From contig NZ_JAAHIH010000005.1 in NCBI RefSeq assembly GCF_010671925.1, positions 248,001 to 312,000 of the forward strand: DNA of 64,000 bases, given 5' to 3'. Source of the DNA: Moorena sp. SIOASIH (GTDB lineage Bacteria; Cyanobacteriota; Cyanobacteriia; Cyanobacteriales; Coleofasciculaceae). Made by a program: the position numbers and the translations under genes. Shown one piece after another: positions 53,621 through 63,149 of this stretch (positions within the stretch are counted from its first letter, which is position 1; every line of letters begins with the position of its first letter). The notes below the pieces were generated by a model that was given only the letters and a program-made list of their open reading frames with translations, made no database searches and was not told where the DNA came from.

Positions 53621-54013
53621 GGTACGGTGGGGTTTGAAGTTACCGTAATCAGAGGGTCGCCTTTATATTTTTAGGGTTATGCAGAATAGGGATCAAGGTT
53701 TTGTACTAAGGCGACCCTGTCTTGATGCAATAGCGAGTGGGGGAAACCACGCCAGTTGCTCATGGGGGGAACCACGGCAATAGCGAGTGGGGGAAACCCC
53801 CAAGACCGCGCTGCCTCCCCAAGACCGCACTGGCTCCCCAAGACCGCGCTGCATCGCTCTGATCAGGTTTCGTTTCCAGCACACCGAAACCTAGATCTAT
53901 AAGATCTAAACGCTTAGGTCGAATTGTCCTCTACCTTTTCTGGTTCCGACCTGGTTTGGCAAGACAGCTCATTGAAGTAAGAATCTCCGTCTCTTTAGAG
54001 CGGGGAGTGTCAA
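53621..54013 (+). mobile_element. Relic of a second TnpB element right end
   Basis: GGTACGGTGGGG (53621-53632), TGGTTCCGACCTGG (53941-53954), and a terminal stem CTCCGTCTC...GAGCGGGGAG followed by TGTCAA (to 54013) match, in order and orientation, the tnpB 3' end and right end at 50776-50912. There is no tnpB. About 250 bp of other repeat DNA interrupts it. It may be a dead scaffold or a stand-alone guide RNA source. Confidence 0.55.
53653..53880. repeat. 11-bp inverted repeat and GCGAGTGGGGGAAAC / CCCCAAGACCGCGCTG units
   Basis: AGGGTCGCCTT (53653-53663) and AAGGCGACCCT (53708-53718) are exact inverted repeats. Downstream are two copies of CAATAGCGAGTGGGGGAAAC and three of CCCCAAGACCGCGCTG-like sequence. 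A 63-residue minus-strand frame here is repeat-derived and rejected. Confidence 0.7.
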
Positions 54014-54026
54014 CTGGTGCTTATTG

Positions 54027-54161
54027 CTACCGATGGAGAGCAATACTTTGGTAAACGGTGGCAACATCTGGGTCATTCGAACCATGGGCAATAAATTCTT
54101 GGAGGAGAATATCGGTAGAATAAGGCGGCTGATCAACTATAGCTCTATAATTTAGAGCGAC
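54027..54161 (-). pseudogene. Possible protein-coding remnant
   Basis: A frame open for 44 codons, closed by TGA upstream and TAG at 54027, reads in protein-like fashion (VDQPPYSTDILLQEFIAHGS, NDPDVATVYQSIALHR) without a start codon. It stops 14 bp from the relic TnpB right end, so it may be a gene fragment left after insertion. I do not recognise it. Confidence 0.25.
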
Positions 54162-54188
54162 TCATTATCAATTAATCCATCATAATTT

Positions 54189-55904
54189 TTAAAACTCTAG
54201 TTTTAAATCTGCCATTAATTTAAAAATACTTGATGGATCCCCTTGACGGTAGTATCCCCAATTAAATTCAGCAATTTGTTCTAGTACTTTGGGCTTAAAG
54301 TCTCCTTCGTTACCGTAACCAACAGTGAAAAAGGCAATTCGCTTCTCGCTGGAAAAGCCAGTTTTTTCCAGTTCTTGAGACAGTTGCTCAAGACGAAGCT
54401 TAGAATCAGAATCTTCGCCATCGGTCAAAATCACCACAGCATTAATGGCACGCTCTAGGTAATTGTTTTGTAACCAGTTACGGGCTTCGAGGGCAGCATC
54501 ATATAACCGATTACCCCCGTCAGGGTTGAGATTAACAATAAACGCCATAGCGCGATCGCGTTTTTGAGGGGTGCTATCTACCAATACTGGTGGACGAATC
54601 TCGGAATCAAAATCAATCAGGGCAATTTGCTCTTTTGGTCCTAAACTCTCGATGTATGCGCGCAAAGTCTTTTGAACCGCTGCTAATTTATTCTCCGACA
54701 TAGAACCGGAAGAGTTTACCAGCACCACCACTTGTGAGGGTTTTTTGGCAAATTCCTGCCAGGACTTGAGCATGGCTGCCACTACCTCTGGTTGAGGGGA
54801 ACCCAGGGAATCATATCTGGCCTTGGAATCAACACCGAATTGAGCAGAAAACTTGGCACCTAATGGCACTTCTGGTACACCTGGCCTTAAACCAAGTTCT
54901 GTGGCAATTTTTTGCACTTGAGGCGATCGCAAATAGTCAATCACCTGTTGCGCAGCCGCCTTTTCCTGCCTACTCACCCAAGGAGCTTTGGGTAAAATTG
55001 CTCGCATATTGGAGGTAAAGGTTGCCTGGGGATACACTGCCTCATAGCGGCTTTGCCCAGCTTGCTGATTAGAATTTGCAGCAATCACCGAAGACTCGTA
55101 CACTGAAGCAATCGATGCCCAAAAGGAACCATTCTTTACCATGTCCTTTGCCAAGGAACTGGTAGAGACACCATAGCGAATCACTTTACTTTGTATGGCT
55201 TGGATCTGTGTCTGATAACCCTGCACATCTGCTACTGTCAATTGTTCTGGTCCTTTACCAGATACACTGGCAAATTGAGCAACTAAGGTTTGTAAACCAG
55301 AATTGGAGCCAGTAGGAGCAGTGTGGACAAGGTGAATGGGCAATTGAGGGCTATTGGGATCCAGTTCCTGGTGGGTTTTGGTATTCACCAAAGCTTTGTA
55401 CAAATCCGGTTGCTGGCGTAATCCATCGGCTAATTCTGCTGATGTCATAAATACCATCGGGCTATGGGCTAACAATGGTGCATCGGTAATTTCTCCAATG
55501 TAATCTTTCCCTGGGAAAATCTGATTGATCTGATCGATTAACTGACGATGATAAATTTCCCCATCCACCGAAACTAAGGTAGGAAATTCTGGCCGATTAC
55601 GCTTAAGGCTACGGGATTTGAGTTGTTGCGCCAGGGATGTCAAACTAGTTACCACATCGCTACTACTTTTAGTTTCGCAGCTGAGAGAGAACCCCTTGCC
55701 ATTAGCTAATTTGGGCTGTTGTTGGTTAAATTGCTCCGCTGCTTGCTCGCAGAATTGCCCTAAAGCGCTACCGACTAAGAATTTGACCTCAAAGCTTTGC
55801 TGGGTTAGACGGTTGGGTTTTCCCGTGCAAGCTCCTAGAAAAAGAATACCCAACGCGGTGCTAAGGTGAATTAGGCGCTGATAACTCAATAATTTAGTAT
55901 TCAT
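54189..55904 (-). CDS. Lipoprotein with solute-binding and vWA domains
   Basis: A 571-residue membrane-anchored lipoprotein (FLGAC, Cys26). Residues 35-360 look like an extracellular solute-binding protein, and about 385-570 is a von Willebrand A domain. The MIDAS motif is NSSGS (near 396-400) where DxSxS is usual, so the first metal ligand is Asn; the later TDGED is intact. It resembles bacterial substrate-binding/vWA fusions of unknown substrate. ATG at 55904. It is alone in its orientation. Confidence 0.85.
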   Translation of the reverse strand: MNTKLLSYQRLIHLSTALGILFLGACTGKPNRLTQQSFEVKFLVGSALGQFCEQAAEQFNQQQPKLANGKGFSLSCETKSSSDVVTSLTSLAQQLKSRSLKRNRPEFPTLVSVDGEIYHRQLIDQINQIFPGKDYIGEITDAPLLAHSPMVFMTSAELADGLRQQPDLYKALVNTKTHQELDPNSPQLPIHLVHTAPTGSNSGLQTLVAQFASVSGKGPEQLTVADVQGYQTQIQAIQSKVIRYGVSTSSLAKDMVKNGSFWASIASVYESSVIAANSNQQAGQSRYEAVYPQATFTSNMRAILPKAPWVSRQEKAAAQQVIDYLRSPQVQKIATELGLRPGVPEVPLGAKFSAQFGVDSKARYDSLGSPQPEVVAAMLKSWQEFAKKPSQVVVLVNSSGSMSENKLAAVQKTLRAYIESLGPKEQIALIDFDSEIRPPVLVDSTPQKRDRAMAFIVNLNPDGGNRLYDAALEARNWLQNNYLERAINAVVILTDGEDSDSKLRLEQLSQELEKTGFSSEKRIAFFTVGYGNEGDFKPKVLEQIAEFNWGYYRQGDPSSIFKLMADLKLEF

Positions 55905-56284
55905 AATATAAAATTTTTAGTTGAGATGTAAACATAGGATTGATCTAAAAAGGGAACAGGGAATAGGGAATAGGGAACAGCAGTAAAGAGCGATGCGAGG
56001 ATTTTTTGGTGTTATCATAAATCAGCAGTAAATGCTATCTTATTATTGAGGTGGCAATAATTAATGCGCTAATCACACTTTATCTAAAAATTAGCCATAT
56101 ACAAATTAGCCACGCAACCGTTTATTTTTGAAATAGTCTCACATTCTGCTAAAGTCAAATAGGTCAGCGTAAGCATTCAGCTGTCAGCCGTCAGCCGTCA
56201 GGCATTCCCGTAGCGTGGCCACAGGCCTTTGGCTGATAGCTGATAGCTGATAGCTGAATGCTTACAGGTCAGCACCAATCACTA
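55905..56284. repeat. GGGAATA and GTCAGCC/GATAGCT heptads
   Basis: A short GGGAACA/GGGAATA array (55950-55980), unique sequence (55981-56165), then TCAGCCG and TGATAGC units around a CCGTAGCGTGGCCACAGGCC piece (56170-56268). The last array unit supplies an in-frame ATG upstream of upp that is not the real start. Confidence 0.85.
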
Positions 56285-56920
56285 ATGATCAATAATGTCA
56301 AAGTAATTCACCATCCTCTTGTACAGCATAAGTTAAGCCTGATGCGTCAGGCTGAAACCAGTACAGCCAAATTTCGTCAACTCCTGAAAGAAGTTGGGTT
56401 ATTGTTGGCATACGAGGTAACACGGGATTTGCCCCTGAAGGATGAACCAATCAATACACCAATTGGGCCGATGCTAGCTCCGATGCTGGCTTCAGAAAAG
56501 AAGATGGTGATTGTCTCGATTATGCGAGCCGGACAGGGTCTCTTAGATGGTATTCTAGAACTCATCCCATCGTCTCGTGTTGGTCATATCGGTTTGTACC
56601 GTGACCCCCATACCTTTGTGCCCATCGAATATTATTTCAAACTCCCCGATGATATGAGTCAGCGAGATGTGTTGGTGGTTGATCCGATGTTAGCTACAGG
56701 TAATACTGCCGTTGCTGCTGTTGACCGACTCAAAGAAGTTAGCCCGAAGTCAATTAAGTTTCTGTGCTTATTAGCAGCACAGCAAGGGCTTGACTATTTC
56801 CAACAGCACCATCCAGATGTAGTGATTTACACGGCGGCTATTGATCAAGAATTAGATCACCATGGCTATATTGTTCCAGGACTTGGGGATGCAGGCGATC
56901 GCTTGTATGGTACGAAGTAA
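56285..56920 (+). CDS. upp: Uracil phosphoribosyltransferase
   Basis: A 211-residue enzyme that converts uracil and PRPP to UMP in pyrimidine salvage. VIHHPLVQHKLSLMRQ at the N-terminus and the PRPP loop VVDPMLATGNTA near residue 132 are diagnostic; the C-terminal YIVPGLGDAGDRLYGTK is complete. The ATG at 56285 (MINNVKVIHHPL) is chosen over one at 56258 inside a heptad array. The TAA stop overlaps a possible target repeat of the following mini-element. Confidence 0.95.
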   Translation: MINNVKVIHHPLVQHKLSLMRQAETSTAKFRQLLKEVGLLLAYEVTRDLPLKDEPINTPIGPMLAPMLASEKKMVIVSIMRAGQGLLDGILELIPSSRVGHIGLYRDPHTFVPIEYYFKLPDDMSQRDVLVVDPMLATGNTAVAAVDRLKEVSPKSIKFLCLLAAQQGLDYFQQHHPDVVIYTAAIDQELDHHGYIVPGLGDAGDRLYGTK

Positions 56921-56925
56921 TCTAA

Positions 56926-57097
56926 TATAGCGCTACGGACAAGGCAAGAGGCAAGAGGCAAGAGGCAAGAGGCAAGAGGCAAGAGGCAAGAGGCAATGGA
57001 GGCAAAAGGCAAAAGGCAAAAGGCAAAAGGCAAACGTTTGCTATAACAGCTTTTGCGGCTTGTATCAATGTCAAACAGCTTAATGGGTAGTGCTATA
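56926..57097. mobile_element. Composite mini-element, family D copy 2
   Basis: TATAGCGCTA (56926-56935) and TAGTGCTATA (57088-57097) are inverted ends with one mismatch. The interior is an AGAGGCA/AAAGGCA array and the tail AACAGCTTTTGCGGCTTGTA seen in copy 1. TAATCT occurs at 56918-56923 and 57096-57101 and may be a target duplication. Confidence 0.65.
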
Positions 57098-57190
57098 ATC
57101 TCGAACTATTAAATTCTGCCGTTCGCGTAGGGTGGCCATAGGCCAAACAGGTTTATTTTAAGCTGACAGCTGACGGCTGACAGCTGACAG

Positions 57191-57280
57191 CTGACGATTT
57201 GTAAGTTTGACCATCGCTGATGGGAAAAATAACCATATCCCACTCAAACCGAAGTTACATCAGCCACCAGGGTCAAGTTG
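57191..57280 (+). promoter_or_regulatory. 90-bp leader shared by the three haemagglutinin genes
   Basis: This sequence, ending GGGTCAAGTTG before the ATG, recurs essentially unchanged at 60073-60162 and 63060-63149. Its conservation against diverged gene interiors suggests promoter or translational function or recent duplication. Confidence 0.7.
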
Positions 57281-59764
57281 ATGAATCAAACTATTCAGCG
57301 ATGCTACTTACTCGGCCATCTTTTAGTCTCTAGTGTCCTCATCCCCAACATCGCCACCGCCCAAATCAGTAGTGATGGCACTTTATCCACTACGGTGACT
57401 AGTGATGATGGGGTGAATTTCTTGATTGAATCTGGGGTACGCACTTCTGATAATCTATTTCATAGCTTCTCGGAATTTTCTGTACCCAGCAACGGGTCAG
57501 CCTTTTTTAACAATGCTGGGGATATTGTGAATATCTTTAGTCGTGTCACCGGAGGGAATATTTCTAACATTGACGGCTTGATTCGTGCTAATGGTAAAGC
57601 TAATTTATTTCTGATTAATCCCGCTGGAATTATCTTTGGTGAAAATGCTTCGTTGAATATCGGAGGTTCATTTTTTGCTACTACTGCCGAGAGTGTAGTA
57701 TTTGGAGATGGGATTGAATTTAGTGCTACTGAACCAAACCAAGCGCCGTTATTAACGATTAATATTACCCCTGGTTTACAGATGGGAACAAATCCGGGAA
57801 ATATTACAGTAACTGGTCCAGGAAATACCCTCAATCGCAGTATTTTCGCTCCTTTTGATCGCAGTAATCTTAGTTCCCAATTACAGGTTCAACCAGGGAA
57901 TACTATAGCCTTGGTAGGAGGAGCGATTAGCCTCAGGGGTGGTTTGCTCTCGGCAGAAGGGGGACAAATCGAAATCGCAGCAGTAGGGAGCAACAATTCT
58001 AGCGCGATGGTGGCATTAACACCGGTAGGATCGGGCTGGGATATGGACTTGAGTCAAATCTCAAATAATGGGGATATTCAACTGACCGAAAACGCGCTCC
58101 TTGATACCAGTGGCAACACCGCTGGCTCGATCCGATTGAGGGGAGCAACCATTAAAGTAGGAGATAACTCGATCGTACTCACTCAGAATGAAGGTACTCA
58201 GAATGCTGGCAATACCATAATTCATGGCACAGAAAGTGTAACTATCGGAGAGAATGACGCCAACGGCAGTATCAATACCTCTGTGGCTAACCTCTCTATA
58301 TCCAGTGGTGACGGGGGAGATATAGACATTATTACCAAAAATTTAAACGTCTTTGGGGGAGCACAAGTATTGCTCAATAGCTTTGGAGAAGGTGCCCCAG
58401 GGAATATCAACATTGAAGCTTCTGAATCGGTGAATATGATTGGTTTTAGCCCTGATAATCAGAGTACTTTCACTAGTAATTTAAATTCTTCGACCTTCAG
58501 CGAAAAAAACGCCGGAAATATTACCATCTCCACCAATCAACTGAGATTAGCTGTAGCAAATATTTTAACGTTTACTGCTGGTGAAGGTCATGGGGGTAAT
58601 CTTACCCTCAATGTTACGGAATCGATTGAGATCGTAGGTTTCATTCCAGGTGTAAACCAGCAGAGCGTAGTTAGTGCTGCCTCTTTTGGTGAAGGTGATG
58701 GGGGTAGTGTGGAGGTAAATACAGCAACATTGCGGCTCAAGGATGGTGGAGTAATTGGTGCTTCTGCTGGTGCTTCCGGTAATGCTGGTACTGTTACTAT
58801 CAATGCTTCGGAGTCCGTAAGCTTACTCGACACGTTGCAAACTCCTGGTTCCTCTACTAATATTTCCAGTAATGTACCACGTCCTAGTGTTGGAGTCCAA
58901 AGATTATTTGGACTAGACCCCATCCCCAGTGCCAATGCTGGCAACATCATGATTAACACTTCCAAGTTGACTATCTCAGGGGATCCCGATAGCCAAGATG
59001 CCCAAATTAGGGTCAGAAATCTCGGAGAGGGTAATGGGGGAACCTTATCTATCTACGCTGATAGCATCAACCTCAATTATGGCGCTAGTATCACCGCCTC
59101 CACCTTCTCTAGGGAAGGAGGCAATATTAACCTGGAGATCACAAACGGTTTACTATTGCGTAATGGCAGCACCATCACTGCGGAAGCTGATAATGATGGC
59201 GACGGCGGTAATATTACCATTAAGTCCGATGTAGTGGCTCTGATTGAAGGTAGCTTGATCAACGCTAATGCTAATCGAGGCAATGGTGGAAATATTTCCA
59301 TTACTACCCAAGGCTTATTTGTTCGTGATCGTGCCATTACTGCTAGTTCTGAGTTTGGGGTAGATGGGGTGATCAGCATTAACAATCCTTACACCCCCGC
59401 TAACGGCTTAATTGAATTACCAACAGAACTGCGCGATCGCACTCAACAAATCGCTGAAGGTTGCGGTTGGACTGCCACCAGTAGTTTTTATATTACCGGA
59501 CGGGGTGGCATACCCCAAGACCCCAGTGCTATGGTGCGGGGTGGGCAAATCTTATCGGATGTGCGGGATATACCGGATTTAGCGATAGTGCGCGCCATAC
59601 CGGAAGCATTTGATAGTAAACCAGACACTAATACTAAAGCACCGATAGTGGAAGCTAATGCTTGGATTATTAATGAGGAAGGTAATGTGGAATTAGTCGC
59701 AGTTGTCAACTCGAACCAGGCGCTCGATTTCCTACGAGGAACTTGTGCTATTAAAGAAGATTAG
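57281..59764 (+). CDS. Haemagglutinin-type exoprotein (two-partner secretion), copy 1
   Basis: An 827-residue secreted protein. The signal peptide ends near ATA-QISSDG, and residues 25-170 are a TPS/haemagglutination activity domain (TLSTTV, FSVPSNGSAFFNN, LFLINPAGIIFGENASLNIGG). The rest is a beta-helix of short repeats. The C-terminal 200 residues contain a conserved LRDRTQQIAEGCGW and GRGGIPQDPSAM block and two Cys. Two-partner exoproteins are exported by a TpsB barrel; none is seen here. The ATG at 57281 is preferred over a TTG just before. Confidence 0.88.
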   Translation: MNQTIQRCYLLGHLLVSSVLIPNIATAQISSDGTLSTTVTSDDGVNFLIESGVRTSDNLFHSFSEFSVPSNGSAFFNNAGDIVNIFSRVTGGNISNIDGLIRANGKANLFLINPAGIIFGENASLNIGGSFFATTAESVVFGDGIEFSATEPNQAPLLTINITPGLQMGTNPGNITVTGPGNTLNRSIFAPFDRSNLSSQLQVQPGNTIALVGGAISLRGGLLSAEGGQIEIAAVGSNNSSAMVALTPVGSGWDMDLSQISNNGDIQLTENALLDTSGNTAGSIRLRGATIKVGDNSIVLTQNEGTQNAGNTIIHGTESVTIGENDANGSINTSVANLSISSGDGGDIDIITKNLNVFGGAQVLLNSFGEGAPGNINIEASESVNMIGFSPDNQSTFTSNLNSSTFSEKNAGNITISTNQLRLAVANILTFTAGEGHGGNLTLNVTESIEIVGFIPGVNQQSVVSAASFGEGDGGSVEVNTATLRLKDGGVIGASAGASGNAGTVTINASESVSLLDTLQTPGSSTNISSNVPRPSVGVQRLFGLDPIPSANAGNIMINTSKLTISGDPDSQDAQIRVRNLGEGNGGTLSIYADSINLNYGASITASTFSREGGNINLEITNGLLLRNGSTITAEADNDGDGGNITIKSDVVALIEGSLINANANRGNGGNISITTQGLFVRDRAITASSEFGVDGVISINNPYTPANGLIELPTELRDRTQQIAEGCGWTATSSFYITGRGGIPQDPSAMVRGGQILSDVRDIPDLAIVRAIPEAFDSKPDTNTKAPIVEANAWIINEEGNVELVAVVNSNQALDFLRGTCAIKED

Positions 59765-59769
59765 ATTGT

Positions 59770-60038
59770 CGGGTGGGCAAAAACAGTTTGGTTCCAATCA
59801 GTTTTTAGCTTGTAGGGTGGGCAAAAATAGTTTGGTTTTTTGGAGTATTAATGATTAAATTACTTTGCCCACCCTACTTTAACTGATTACTGGTAAGGTG
59901 GGCAAAAACAGTTTGGTTTTTTGGAGTATTAATGATTAAATTACTTTGCCCACCCTACTTTAACTGATTACTGGTAAGGTGGGCAAAAACAGTTTGGTTT
60001 TTTGGAGTATTAATGATTAAATTACTTTGCCCACCCTA
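59770..60038. repeat. 64-bp inverted-end units between haemagglutinin copies 1 and 2
   Basis: One truncated unit (59770) and three full units (59813-59876, 59894-59957, 59975-60038). Ends are TAGGGTGGGCAAA and TTTGCCCACCCTA; the first full unit has a perfect 13-bp inverted repeat. Each unit can form a hairpin. Confidence 0.9.
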
Positions 60039-60162
60039 CTTTAGCTGACAGCTGACGGCTGACAGCTGACGGCTGACGATTTGTAAGTTTGACCATCGCT
60101 GATGGGAAAAATAACCATATCCCACTCAAACCGAAGTTACATCAGCCACCAGGGTCAAGTTG

Positions 60163-62709
60163 ATGAATCAAACTATTCAGCGATGCTATTTACTCGGCCA
60201 TCTTTTAGTCTCTAGTGTCCTCATCCCCAACATCGCCACTGCCCAAATCAGCAGTGATGGCACCTTATCCACTACCGTGAATAGTGATGATGGGGTGAAT
60301 TTCTTGATTGAATCTGGGGTACGCACTTCAGATAATCTATTTCATAGCTTCTCGGAATTTTCTGTACCCAGCAACGGGTCAGCCTTTTTTAACAATGCTG
60401 CGGATATTGTCAATATCTTTAGCCGTGTCACCGGCGGGAATATTTCTAATATTGACGGCTTGATTCGTGCTAATGGTAACGCTAATTTATTTCTGATTAA
60501 TCCAGCTGGGATTATCTTTGGGCAAAATGCTTCCTTGAATATAGGTGGTTCATTTTTTGCCACTACTGCGGAGAGTGTAGTGTTTGGAGATGGGATTGAA
60601 TTTAGTGCCACTGAACCAAACGAAGCGCCGTTATTAACGATTAATATTACCCCTGGTTTGCAGATGGGAACAAATCCGGGAAATATTACAGTAGTTGGTC
60701 CAGGATATACCATCGCCAGAGAAAATCCTTTTATTGTAACCAGCTTCACAGGTTTGCGAGTTGGTGCTGGCAATACCCTTGCTCTAATTGGCGGTGAGAT
60801 TACCTTAGATGGAGGCATAATAGCGGCGGATTCGGGATTAATTGAGTTAGCTAGTGTCAGAGAGGGATTGGTTAATCTCACTCAAACCTCGGAAACCTGG
60901 CAATTTAGCTACGAAGCAGTGCAAAGCTTTGGTAATGTGGAGCTGCTCTCTCTGGCGCTAGCAGATGCTAGTGGTCAAGGCAGTGGTTCTATTCAAGTAC
61001 ACGGACAAAACATTTCCTTGCTGGGTGGTTCCAGAATGCTCCTGCAAAATCGAGGTTTACAGCCTGGAGGAACACTTAACCTAACTGCTTCTGATTCAGT
61101 CAAGTTGATTGGAACCGATAACAATGATGGAGAGTTAGGTAGCGTTTTATTAACAGAAACGATTGCAAGAGGAGAGGCCCCTGAAGAAGGAAAGGCCGCC
61201 GATATTGTGATCTCTAGCCAGCACTTATTGCTTTCTCAGGGATCAGGAATTGCTTCAAGAACGTTTACTCCTGCAAGGGGTGGTGACATCACGATTAATG
61301 CTACTGAATCGATACAACTTCGGGAATTTTCTCCAATTAATCCTACCAATGGCAGTGACATAACAACCTCAACCTGGCGTGCTGGCACTGCTGGAAATAT
61401 TACCGTCTCTACCAAGCAATTGACCATTGATGGTCAACAGTTGCGTTCTGTAGCTGTTGACATTGGTGACGGAGGAAATATCACCCTGTTCACTGAGCAA
61501 TTGAGGGTCAGAAATGGAGGAATTGTCGTCTCTACAGCTTTGGGAAGTGGTCAAGGGGGAGATATCATCATTAATGCTCAATCAACTGAACTAATTGGCT
61601 TCAATGTTAATAATTTTAATGTTAGTGCCTTCAGTACTTCTGTAAGTGGTACACAGAAAGCTGGTAACTTAATCATTAATACTGGCAGATTGTTACTCCA
61701 AGATGGCGCAAGGGTTGATGCTTCTACCTTTAATAGTGGTGTAGCTGGCACTATAACTATTAATGCCTTGGAGTCGGTTGAGGTGAGTGGTACTGTACCA
61801 GGGTCAGTCAATGGTAGTTTAATTCTCTCCAGTGCCCATGTCTTAGATGAGGTTCTACAACAGCAATTGGGATTACCTCCTATCCCCAGTGGAGATTCTG
61901 GTAGCGTTATTATTAACACACCAGTTTTGAGAGTTACAGATAGAGCGCAGGTAACGGTAAGGAACGATGGCACAGGTAATGCAGGTGCTTTAGAAATCAA
62001 TGCTGGTCAGATTTTTCTGAACAATCAAGCTGCTATCAACGCCTCGACTCAATCCGGTGAAGGCGGTAACATTGACCTGCAAATCACAGACAACTTACTA
62101 TTACGCAACGGTAGCACCATTACCACAGAAGCAGGAGGAACAGGTAATGGTGGCAACATTACCATTAACTCGGATTTAGTGACTCTGATGGAAGGCAGCT
62201 TGATCAACGCTAATGCTAATCGAGGCAATGGTGGAAATATTTCCATTACTACCCAAGGCTTATTTGTTCGTGATCGTGCCATTACTGCTAGTTCTGAGTT
62301 TGGGGTAGATGGGGTGATCAGCATTAACAATCCTTACACCCCCGCTAACGGCTTAATTGAATTACCAACAGAACTGCGCGATCGCACTCAACAAATTGCT
62401 GAAGGTTGCCGTTGGACTGATACCAGTAGTTTTTATATTACCGGACGGGGTGGCATCCCCCAAGACCCCAGTGCTATGGTGCGGGGTGGCCAAATTTTAT
62501 CGGATGTGCGGGATATATCTGATCTATCCATAGTGCGCGCCATACCCCAAGCTGAAGATCGTAAAGCACACACTAATACCAAAGCACCGATAGTGGAAGC
62601 TAATGCTTGGATTATTAATGAGGAAGGTAATGTGGAATTAGTTGCTGTTGTCAACTCGAACCAGGCGCTCGATTTCCTACGAGCCACTTGTGCGATTAAA
62701 GAGGATTAG
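60163..62709 (+). CDS. Haemagglutinin-type exoprotein (two-partner secretion), copy 2
   Basis: An 848-residue paralogue of copy 1. The first 180 residues (signal peptide and TPS domain) and the last 200 are nearly identical to copy 1, but the beta-helix between about 185 and 630 is different sequence with the same repeat style (GGNITINS, LLLQDGARV). This pattern fits exchange of a central cassette or gene conversion of the ends. It has its own copy of the 90-bp leader. Secretion by a TpsB partner elsewhere is inferred. Confidence 0.88.
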   Translation: MNQTIQRCYLLGHLLVSSVLIPNIATAQISSDGTLSTTVNSDDGVNFLIESGVRTSDNLFHSFSEFSVPSNGSAFFNNAADIVNIFSRVTGGNISNIDGLIRANGNANLFLINPAGIIFGQNASLNIGGSFFATTAESVVFGDGIEFSATEPNEAPLLTINITPGLQMGTNPGNITVVGPGYTIARENPFIVTSFTGLRVGAGNTLALIGGEITLDGGIIAADSGLIELASVREGLVNLTQTSETWQFSYEAVQSFGNVELLSLALADASGQGSGSIQVHGQNISLLGGSRMLLQNRGLQPGGTLNLTASDSVKLIGTDNNDGELGSVLLTETIARGEAPEEGKAADIVISSQHLLLSQGSGIASRTFTPARGGDITINATESIQLREFSPINPTNGSDITTSTWRAGTAGNITVSTKQLTIDGQQLRSVAVDIGDGGNITLFTEQLRVRNGGIVVSTALGSGQGGDIIINAQSTELIGFNVNNFNVSAFSTSVSGTQKAGNLIINTGRLLLQDGARVDASTFNSGVAGTITINALESVEVSGTVPGSVNGSLILSSAHVLDEVLQQQLGLPPIPSGDSGSVIINTPVLRVTDRAQVTVRNDGTGNAGALEINAGQIFLNNQAAINASTQSGEGGNIDLQITDNLLLRNGSTITTEAGGTGNGGNITINSDLVTLMEGSLINANANRGNGGNISITTQGLFVRDRAITASSEFGVDGVISINNPYTPANGLIELPTELRDRTQQIAEGCRWTDTSSFYITGRGGIPQDPSAMVRGGQILSDVRDISDLSIVRAIPQAEDRKAHTNTKAPIVEANAWIINEEGNVELVAVVNSNQALDFLRATCAIKED

Positions 62710-62713
62710 ATTG

Positions 62714-63046
62714 TAGGGTGGGCAAAGACAGTTTGGTTTTTTGGAGTATTAATGATTAAATTACTTTGCCCACCCTACTTTAGCTACTTTAGGTTTAGTA
62801 GAGCTTGTAGGGTGGGCAAAAACAGTTTGGTTTTTTGGAGTATTAATGATTAAATTACTTTGCCCACCCTACTTTAGCTACTTTAGGTTTAGTAGAGCTT
62901 GTCGGGTGGGCAAAAACAGTTTGGTTTTTTGGAGTATTAATGATTAAATTACTTTGCCCACCCTACTTTAGCTGATTACTGGTAAGGTGGGCAAAGACAG
63001 TTTGGTTTTTTGGAGTATTAATGATTAGATGACTTTGCCCACCCTA
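62714..63046. repeat. Four 64-bp inverted-end units between haemagglutinin copies 2 and 3
   Basis: Units at 62714-62777, 62808-62871, 62902-62965 and 62983-63046, spaced by two kinds of linker. They are the same family as at 59813-60038, with few substitutions, so the intergenic repeat has expanded independently in the two gaps. Confidence 0.9.
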
Positions 63047-63149
63047 CTTGAGCTGACGGCTGACGATTTGTAAGTTTGACCATCGCTGATGGGAAAAATA
63101 ACCATATCCCACTCAAACCGAAGTTACATCAGCCACCAGGGTCAAGTTG

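Noticed and set aside
53693..53884. 63-residue minus-strand frame
   Set aside because: Composed of CCCCAAGACCGCGCTG and GCGAGTGGGGGAAAC repeats with no domain.
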